From: Candidatus Zambryskibacteria bacterium CG10_big_fil_rev_8_21_14_0_10_34_34 | Lineage (GTDB): Bacteria; Patescibacteriota; Minisyncoccia; Phycocordibacterales; WO2-35-19 | Assembly: GCA_002771075.1 (NCBI GenBank) | Contig: PCXM01000039.1 | Coordinates: 1 to 18,790 of the forward strand | DNA: 18,790 nucleotides | Direction: 5' to 3' | Shown here: positions 14,116 to 18,790 of the stretch, in pieces | Layout of the letters: every line of letters starts with the position of its first letter | Numbering within the stretch: position 1 is the first letter of the stretch | Translations under genes and position numbers: made by a program | Notes under the pieces: model-generated | Seen by the model: the letters and a program-made list of their open reading frames with translations, nothing else | Told to the model about the DNA's origin: nothing | Database searches by the model: none

Positions 14116-14316
14116 TTAAAACATATCTTCTGTTAACCCTGACTGTCGGAGAATTGATTTAAAAGTACCTACAAAGACGCCTCTTTTATTTGCTGGCACG
14201 ATTACTGTGAATGAATCCTTCCTCATTTTTACATGACTACCTTTCTGAGATACGAAACAAAACCCGTTCTTTTCTAAAACGGAAATAATATACCTAGAGG
14301 AATGAAGTTTAGGCAT
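14116..14316 (-). CDS. hicA: HicA-like mRNA interferase toxin (second pair)
   Basis: 66-residue protein with the HicA pattern: SRYIISVLEKNGFCFVSQKGSHVKMRKD, then VIVPANKRGVFVGTFKSILRQSGLTEDMF. The conserved His of the GSH motif is present, so it is probably an active ribosome-independent mRNA interferase. Its start overlaps the end of its hicB by 8 nt (14309-14316), implying translational coupling. It is clearly different in sequence from the first HicA (4280-4504), so this is not a recent duplication. Confidence 0.85.
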   Translation of the reverse strand: MPKLHSSRYIISVLEKNGFCFVSQKGSHVKMRKDSFTVIVPANKRGVFVGTFKSILRQSGLTEDMF

Positions 14317-14527
14317 AAGAAAGGGTCTGTTTTTCTATTGTTGCGAATCTGATAGGAGTAAAAGAGTTTTTTGGAGCATCTTCAAAATATAATTCCAACG
14401 CCTCGGCCAGATTTTTCAGAGCTTCTTTTTTTGTTTTACCGAAACTAGAAACATCAGGAGAAATACACTGGGCGACATAGCCTTTGCCTTCTTTCCAAAC
14501 AACATTTTGTAGAGTTATTTTTTTCAC
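14309..14527 (-). CDS. hicB: HicB-like antitoxin (second pair)
   Basis: 72-residue protein with the HicB core: LQNVVWKEGKGYVAQCISPDVSSFGKTKKEALKNLAEALELYFEDAP. It neutralises the adjacent HicA. It stops right after the core (FATIEKQTLSYA), with no DNA-binding domain, like the first HicB. Start is GTG 14527, supported by the extended -10 box TGCTATAAT ending 6 nt upstream. It lies 19 nt downstream of recA on the same strand but has its own promoter. Confidence 0.83.
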   Translation of the reverse strand: MKKITLQNVVWKEGKGYVAQCISPDVSSFGKTKKEALKNLAEALELYFEDAPKNSFTPIRFATIEKQTLSYA

Positions 14528-14533
14528 AATTCT

Positions 14534-14542
14534 ATTATAGCA
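14534..14542 (-). promoter_or_regulatory. Extended -10 promoter of hicB-hicA (second pair)
   Basis: On the minus strand TGCTATAAT (14542-14534) gives TGn plus TATAAT, 6 nt before the GTG start at 14527. A leaderless transcript is predicted, inside the 19-nt gap after recA. Confidence 0.65.
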
Positions 14543-14546
14543 AATT

Positions 14547-15584
14547 TTATATTTCTTTCAATTTGACCATAATCTCTTTTAGAATTTCTCCAGAAAGCTT
14601 TTTATCTTCTTTGAGGACTTGGCGAGCGGCATCATAGCCACGAGCGAGCGAAGTGTCTCCATATTTATATGAAGCGCCTGATTTTGAAATGATACCAAAT
14701 TTTTCCCCGAGAGCCAATATTTCTCCTTCTTTAGATATGCCTTCATTATACATTAGGTCAAACTCTGTTTGTTTAAATGGAGCAGCTACTTTATTTTTAA
14801 CTACTTTTACTCTAACTCTGCCACCCATCACTTCTTCTCCTTTTTTTATTTGAGCGATTCTTCTTATATCAAGTCGAACGGAAGTATAAAACTTTAAAGC
14901 TTTGCCTCCGGGAGTAGTTTCTGGATTGCCAAACATCACACCGATTTGCATCCTGATTTGGTTTATAAATATAACAACAGTCTTTGATCTAGCAACGATG
15001 GCGGTTAGTTTACGTAAAGCTTGAGACATAAGGCGAGCTTGTTTGCCGACGTGGTAAGCTCCCATATCTCCTTCTATCTCATCTTTGGGAGTGAGGGCAG
15101 CTACAGAATCAACGACAATTACATCTATTTTGCCAGAACGAACCAGAGAATCTACTATTTCAAGAGCTTGCTCGCCATTGTCGGGCTGGGAAATTAAAAG
15201 ATTTTCTATCTTTACTCCCAATCTTTGAGAATATTCTGGATCCATAGCATGTTCAGCATCTATGAAAGCGCAAATACCACCCATCTTTTGAGCTTCAGCA
15301 ACAATATGTAAAGACAAAGTAGTTTTACCACTTGACTCTGGACCAAATATTTCTATGATTCTGCCTCTAGGTACTCCGCCGACTCCGAGGGCATTGTCCA
15401 ATCCGATTGAACCAGTGGGGATAGCGTTTACATCTACGTGAGGCTTGTCGCCAAGCATCATAATAGAATCGTCCCCAAATTTGATTTTAATATCTCTTAT
15501 TGTGTCCAAAACATCATTTTTGTCTTCTTTGGTGCCGATTTCTTTTTTGGGCTCATTTTTTTTTGCGGTATTTTTTTTTGCCAT
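14547..15584 (-). CDS. recA: RecA recombinase
   Basis: Forms ATP-dependent filaments on single-stranded DNA for strand exchange and SOS induction. Motifs: Walker [29 protein letters not shown], the active-site block [12 protein letters not shown], Walker [13 protein letters not shown], loop L1 [20 protein letters not shown], the ATP-sensing [22 protein letters not shown] (L2, in part) and [15 protein letters not shown]. Length is 345 residues, typical, with a Lys-rich N-terminal extension ([13 protein letters not shown]) and a short, weakly acidic C-terminus. It is the third gene of a minus-strand block after ftsK and a small membrane protein, starting 11 nt after the latter. No LexA-box-like sequence was recognised upstream. 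Confidence 0.98.
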   Translation of the reverse strand: MAKKNTAKKNEPKKEIGTKEDKNDVLDTIRDIKIKFGDDSIMMLGDKPHVDVNAIPTGSIGLDNALGVGGVPRGRIIEIFGPESSGKTTLSLHIVAEAQKMGGICAFIDAEHAMDPEYSQRLGVKIENLLISQPDNGEQALEIVDSLVRSGKIDVIVVDSVAALTPKDEIEGDMGAYHVGKQARLMSQALRKLTAIVARSKTVVIFINQIRMQIGVMFGNPETTPGGKALKFYTSVRLDIRRIAQIKKGEEVMGGRVRVKVVKNKVAAPFKQTEFDLMYNEGISKEGEILALGEKFGIISKSGASYKYGDTSLARGYDAARQVLKEDKKLSGEILKEIMVKLKEI

Positions 15585-15595
15585 TATATTTGTTT

Positions 15596-16000
15596 TTAAA
15601 TTTTGTTATTTTCATCAACTTCTGATGTAGAAGTTGTTGCAGTTTGCTTGTAATATACTTTTAAAGTCTTAAGTATTTCCTTTTTAAAACGGTCTTTGGC
15701 CCTTATTTCTATTATATTAGACCCGGGGGAAAGCAACAATTTTTCTTCAAATAACCCTTCCATATCAACAAATATTGGTTTTGAATTTAAACTCAAGAAG
15801 GAAATGTTTTTGGCTCTGCCTTTGATTATCAGAAGATTTTCTTTAGTTTCTGTGTTTTGATTTGGACTGTATACTTCTATTATTGGTCCGATGATTAAAT
15901 TTCTGGCATTAAATACTCCATATGATAAAAGTATAATGACAGAGAATATAATTATAAAATGTCTTATGTTAAAATACTTTTCAAATTTATAGTTGTTCAT
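15596..16000 (-). CDS. Small membrane-anchored protein with an Ig-like (glucodextranase-B-like) domain
   Basis: Not a named family. The 134-residue protein starts with a short basic cytosolic segment, then one transmembrane helix at about 14-34 ([19 protein letters not shown]), then an extracytoplasmic beta domain. That domain ([33 protein letters not shown]...[25 protein letters not shown]) reads like the Ig-like glucodextranase-B-type repeat: hydrophobic strands around SPN, IKGRA, LNSKPI, GSNIIEI and LKVYY. The tail is Thr/Ser- and acid-rich. Its start overlaps the 3' end of ftsK by 14 nt, and recA follows 11 nt after its stop, so translational coupling within one operon is likely. Role unknown; perhaps envelope-linked. 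Confidence 0.72.
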   Translation of the reverse strand: MNNYKFEKYFNIRHFIIIFSVIILLSYGVFNARNLIIGPIIEVYSPNQNTETKENLLIIKGRAKNISFLSLNSKPIFVDMEGLFEEKLLLSPGSNIIEIRAKDRFKKEILKTLKVYYKQTATTSTSEVDENNKI

Positions 16001-18134
16001 CTTTTTGTTCTGTTTCTTCTATTTCTCCAAATCTATCATCTGTTTTTATAAGGACTTCTCTTGGTTTTGCTCCGTCGCCCTCGCTGACTACTCCTTTTTC
16101 TTCCAAAATATCTATTAGTCTAGCTGCTCTAGCATAACCAATTCGCAATTTTCTTTGTAGATATGAAGTAGAAGCTTTATTTGCTTTGACGACTATTTCT
16201 TTAGCTTCTTCGTATAAATCATCTTCTGCTTCATCTCCCGCCATTGAATCAAAAATAACATTTTTAGTATGGTCGGCTTCCATATCTATCTCGGTTGAAG
16301 GTTCTTCTTCTGTATTTTTAATAAAGTAATCTACTACTTTTTTCACTTCTCCTTCTGATATGAAAGCTGATTGAAGTCTTATTGGTTTAGACATTTCTCC
16401 AGAAGTGTAAAGCATATCTCCAGCTCCTAACAATTTTTCTGCTCCAGCAGTATCTAAAATAGTTCTTGAATCAAATTGAGAAGCTACTTGAAGGGCAATA
16501 CGAGCAGGGATGTTTGCCTTGATTAGTCCGGTAATGATATTGACACTCGGTCTTTGAGTAGAAAGTATGAGGTGGATACCTACCGCTCTACTCATTTGAG
16601 CCAAACGGATAACAGCCGCTTCAAGCTCTCTTGGATAAGCTTGCATAATGTCAGCCAACTCGTCTATCACTATCACTATATATGGCATCAGGTCGGGCAC
16701 CTCTCCTTCTTTGGTTTTTTTAAATGCTTCTACGGCAGGAGATAAAATATTTTTATGATAAGACTCAATATCTCTCACTTTACTTGTTTCTAATATATCG
16801 TATCTTCTGTCCATTTCTTTGGCCGCCCATTTAAGTGACATAATGACTTTCTTGGCGTTGGTAATGACTGGTGTTAAGAGGTGGGGGATTTTATTATATT
16901 GAGTTAACTCAACTCTCTTCGGGTCAATCATTATAAATTTTAGATTTTCTGGTGAATTGCGGAAAAGAAGAGAATTGATAATAGTGTGAATGGTCACTGA
17001 TTTACCGCTACCAGTCGCTCCAGCAATAAGCAGATGGGGCATTTTGGCCAAATTAGCAAAAACAGAATTTCCAGAAATACTTTTACCTAAAGCTAAAGTT
17101 AAAGCTTTACCAGCATTAGTGTATTCAGGTTGAGACAAGAGGGACCCAAGCCCAACCATAGTTTTGACAGTGTTTGGTATTTCTATACCAACTAAAGATT
17201 TGCCGGGGATAGGAGCTTCTATACGCACTGGGTGGGCAGCTAGAGCCAACTCTAAATTATTTTGAAGACCCAATATTCTTGAAAGTTTAACTCCTTCAGC
17301 TGGTTTTAATGCATATCTAGTAACGGAGGGGCCTATAGATATTTCATCCATATCAACAATGATGCCAAAATTTTGCATTGTTCTTTTGATGATATTTGAG
17401 TTTGCTTTTATATCTCCAACTTCTGGCTTACCCCTGTCTCTTTCTAATAAGGATATTGGAGGAGGATTAAATTCTTTAAAGGAAATAGTATTTTTACGAA
17501 CATCAAACTCTCTACTGCCTTCTGGTTGTAACTCATTCTTTTTGGCCAATATTATTGGAGAAGCTTTTATTTTGGAATTATCTTTATCTGATTCGGTGTT
17601 GTCCGACACTTTTATCTCCTCTTCTTCAATTTTTTTCTTTTTAAATGTATCTAAAATAGTAGAAAAATTTATGGCTGTATCAAAAATAACCATCACTCCG
17701 ATGATGGCAAGAGCTCCAAGGATTACAGAAGTTACATATACATCAAAAAATTTTACTAAAGGCCTATGGAGAATGTCTCCAACTACCCCCCCTTTGTTTA
17801 TAAAAGTTAAATCAAGTAAAGCCAAAGAAGAAAGGAAAAATAAAGCAGAACCAATAATCTTGGTGGTGTCAAATGAATGTTTAATAGACTTTGCAAAAGA
17901 GATAGATAACAATATGGAAAGTGTTGGCAGTAAAAAATATCCCAATCCAAACAAAATTTTCAAGATGTCATAGGTTTCGTTTCCGACACTGCCAGCCATC
18001 TCCAGTGGTGCCAATATAAAGATAATAAATAAGACGAAAAATGATACTGCAAATATCCAAGACATAGTGTCTTCTTGCAACCTATTAGGTTCAGAATTTA
18101 TGCTACCTTTCCTTTTAGTGTATTTTCTTGTCAT
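15987..18134 (-). CDS. ftsK: FtsK/SpoIIIE DNA translocase
   Basis: Septum-anchored ATPase that pumps chromosomal DNA during division. The N-terminus has four transmembrane segments between residues 25 and about 170 (for example FAVSFFVLFIIFILAP, YFLLPTLSILLSISFA). A charged linker of about 60 residues (KKKKIEEEEIKVSDNTES) is much shorter than in E. coli. The alpha/beta motor contains Walker A AGATGSGKSV, Walker B IVIVIDELADIM, and the block LILSTQRPSVNIITGLIKANIPARIALQVASQFDSRTILD. The winged-helix gamma domain at the end (ASTSYLQRKLRIGYARAARLIDILEEKGVVS) would read polar DNA sequences. Length is 715 residues from ATG 18134. That start was preferred to ATG 18152 because the extended -10 box overlaps the upstream ATG. 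Confidence 0.95.
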   Translation of the reverse strand: MTRKYTKRKGSINSEPNRLQEDTMSWIFAVSFFVLFIIFILAPLEMAGSVGNETYDILKILFGLGYFLLPTLSILLSISFAKSIKHSFDTTKIIGSALFFLSSLALLDLTFINKGGVVGDILHRPLVKFFDVYVTSVILGALAIIGVMVIFDTAINFSTILDTFKKKKIEEEEIKVSDNTESDKDNSKIKASPIILAKKNELQPEGSREFDVRKNTISFKEFNPPPISLLERDRGKPEVGDIKANSNIIKRTMQNFGIIVDMDEISIGPSVTRYALKPAEGVKLSRILGLQNNLELALAAHPVRIEAPIPGKSLVGIEIPNTVKTMVGLGSLLSQPEYTNAGKALTLALGKSISGNSVFANLAKMPHLLIAGATGSGKSVTIHTIINSLLFRNSPENLKFIMIDPKRVELTQYNKIPHLLTPVITNAKKVIMSLKWAAKEMDRRYDILETSKVRDIESYHKNILSPAVEAFKKTKEGEVPDLMPYIVIVIDELADIMQAYPRELEAAVIRLAQMSRAVGIHLILSTQRPSVNIITGLIKANIPARIALQVASQFDSRTILDTAGAEKLLGAGDMLYTSGEMSKPIRLQSAFISEGEVKKVVDYFIKNTEEEPSTEIDMEADHTKNVIFDSMAGDEAEDDLYEEAKEIVVKANKASTSYLQRKLRIGYARAARLIDILEEKGVVSEGDGAKPREVLIKTDDRFGEIEETEQKDEQL

Positions 18135-18142
18135 ACCTAAAT

Positions 18143-18151
18143 ATAATAACA
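18143..18151 (-). promoter_or_regulatory. Extended -10 promoter of ftsK
   Basis: On the minus strand TGTTATTAT (18151-18143) gives TGn plus TATTAT, 8 nt before ATG 18134. It overlaps the alternative ATG at 18152, which would not be transcribed if this box is used. Confidence 0.5.
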
Positions 18152-18190
18152 TAATTTTTTACTGACTTATTTTGGACAGGGGATTTTGAA

Positions 18191-18257
18191 AAGTAAAAAG
18201 CCAAAGGTCGCCTTTGAAATGCCCCGTTTCCAAAAGACGACCTTTGGCTTTTTACTT
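18191..18257. repeat. 20-bp perfect inverted repeat between divergent genes
   Basis: Bases 18191-18210 and 18238-18257 are perfect reverse complements around a 27-nt loop, with core GCCAAAGGTCG/CGACCTTTGGC flanked by A and T runs. A competing small hairpin CAAAGG-TCG-CCTTTG (18202-18216) uses the left arm. It looks like a bidirectional terminator, yet it lies upstream of both ftsK and the gene at 18420. Confidence 0.75.
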
Positions 18258-18312
18258 GACTTACCATAAAAGACAGAATATCCTTAGTTCATTAAAGTCA
18301 TAATTTAACATA

Positions 18313-18341
18313 TTGACAATTTTAGTCCGATAAGATACAAT
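18313..18341 (+). promoter_or_regulatory. Consensus sigma70-type promoter for the gene at 18420
   Basis: TTGACA (18313-18318), a 17-nt spacer, then TACAAT (18336-18341). This is the best canonical promoter in the window. Transcription would begin near 18348, giving a leader of about 72 nt that is A/T-rich and ends in a 13-nt tandem repeat (TATATATTAAAAA at 18393-18405 and 18406-18418). Confidence 0.7.
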
Positions 18342-18419
18342 ATAAAGAACATATAAAATATATAAGACAAAATAAGCTTTAAGACACTGTCCTATATATT
18401 AAAAATATATATTAAAAAT

Positions 18420-18790
18420 ATGGATGAAATAATTCTAAAAAACACTGATTTTAACAATATATACAACAAATCTTACCGATTAGCAGCTGCTGTTTTTATG
18501 ATTTCTAATGTTATGGACCAAAGTGGGGAATTAGAGACAAAAATAAAAAAGTTGTCTCTTGAGCTTGTCTCTATGTCAGTCAAGCTAAAAGACATCAATT
18601 TCTATGATGCCAAAAAATTAATATCTGATATTGAAAAAAATGCTCTAGAACTTATATCTATGTTAGACATTGCTAGCATCTCTGGTTTAGTCTCAAAAAT
18701 GAATAGTAGTATTTTGAAAGAAGAATTTCAGGCTTTTATTTTGGAACTTAGTAAGTTTTCTGAAAAATTTGAAAATAACAAAAACACCTC
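18420..18790 (+). CDS. Unrecognised helical protein, 3' partial
   Basis: Open from ATG 18420 to the window edge (123 codons), so the end is missing. It begins MDEIILKNTDFNNIYNKSY, then continues with a largely alpha-helical sequence: RLAAAVFMISNVMDQSGELE, KKLSLELVSMSVKLKD, AKKLISDIEKNALELISMLD, and KEEFQAFILELSKFSEKFEN. Heptad-like hydrophobic spacing suggests a helical bundle. No signal peptide, membrane span or catalytic motif is visible in this part. It is divergent from ftsK and has a consensus promoter. I do not recognise the family; base composition is like the rest of the window. Confidence 0.75.
   Translation, partial: MDEIILKNTDFNNIYNKSYRLAAAVFMISNVMDQSGELETKIKKLSLELVSMSVKLKDINFYDAKKLISDIEKNALELISMLDIASISGLVSKMNSSILKEEFQAFILELSKFSEKFENNKNT

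Noticed and set aside
17359..17973. 204-codon plus-strand open frame opposite ftsK
   Set aside because: It is antisense to the N-terminal and linker region of FtsK, has low-complexity composition and no recognisable motif or promoter.
18152..18152. ATG 18152 as the ftsK start
   Set aside because: It is embedded in the TGTTATTAT box; ATG 18134 fits the promoter spacing and begins the basic MTRKYTKRK segment.
18163..18392. Possible insertion-sequence remnant: TTTTGGACAGG at the left and CACTGTCC at the right
   Set aside because: Only about six bases match in inverted orientation, there is no transposase fragment between them and no target duplication was found.
18258..18419. RNA gene in the stretch before the last gene
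   Set aside because: No tRNA cloverleaf or other recognised RNA was found; only the promoter and an A/T-rich leader can be supported.

Overview
The window looks like a chromosomal segment of a low-GC, streamlined Patescibacteria (Candidate Phyla Radiation) genome, most likely Parcubacteria/Nomurabacteria-like. This is inferred from protein character and gene style, not from a marker tree. Supporting signs are short core proteins (RecO 192 aa, MetRS 479 aa), a eukaryote-like IleRS of the IleS2 type, an alpha2 GlyRS, an EF-P with a non-canonical loop, near-absence of Shine-Dalgarno sequences, and TGA used as a stop (end of tatD), which argues for the standard bacterial code and against code 25. 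Most of the sequence is housekeeping. No rRNA, tRNA, CRISPR array, prophage or intact transposon was seen.

Layout, plus strand, 1 to 13.4 kb: a 5'-truncated ileS, then recO; a hicB-hicA toxin-antitoxin pair; a large single-pass surface protein; glyQS; a ribbon-helix-helix antitoxin with a RelE/YafQ-like toxin; an AI-2E family membrane protein; metG; tatD; and the classical rpsF-ssb-rpsR operon. Minus strand, 18.1 to 13.5 kb: ftsK, a small membrane-anchored Ig-like protein, recA, a second hicB-hicA pair, and efp. The two blocks converge at a hairpin near 13.43 kb. At the right edge, divergent from ftsK, an unrecognised helical protein starts behind a consensus sigma70-type promoter and runs off the window.

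The main surprises: (1) IleRS carries an apparently intact histidine phosphatase (phosphoglycerate-mutase-like) domain of about 200 residues between the catalytic-half motifs DWSISRQRFW and DLHRPY. (2) tatD contains two consecutive palindromes translated in frame, which account for an extra loop in the protein. (3) Many genes have an extended -10 box (TGnTATAAT) placed only 6 to 9 nt before the start codon, predicting leaderless mRNAs. The exceptions, notably rpsF with a structured leader of about 84 nt, therefore stand out as probably regulated. (4) The RHH/RelE-type toxin-antitoxin promoter has a perfect 8+8 bp palindrome over its -10 box, a good candidate for the autoregulatory operator. 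(5) Two long perfect inverted repeats with 27 to 28 nt loops lie between genes, one of them in a divergent region where an ordinary terminator is not expected.

Functionally the genes cover translation (three aminoacyl-tRNA synthetases, S6, S18, EF-P), recombination and repair (RecO, SSB, RecA), chromosome segregation (FtsK), and three small type II toxin-antitoxin modules. All assignments come from reading motifs by eye; no database search was run.
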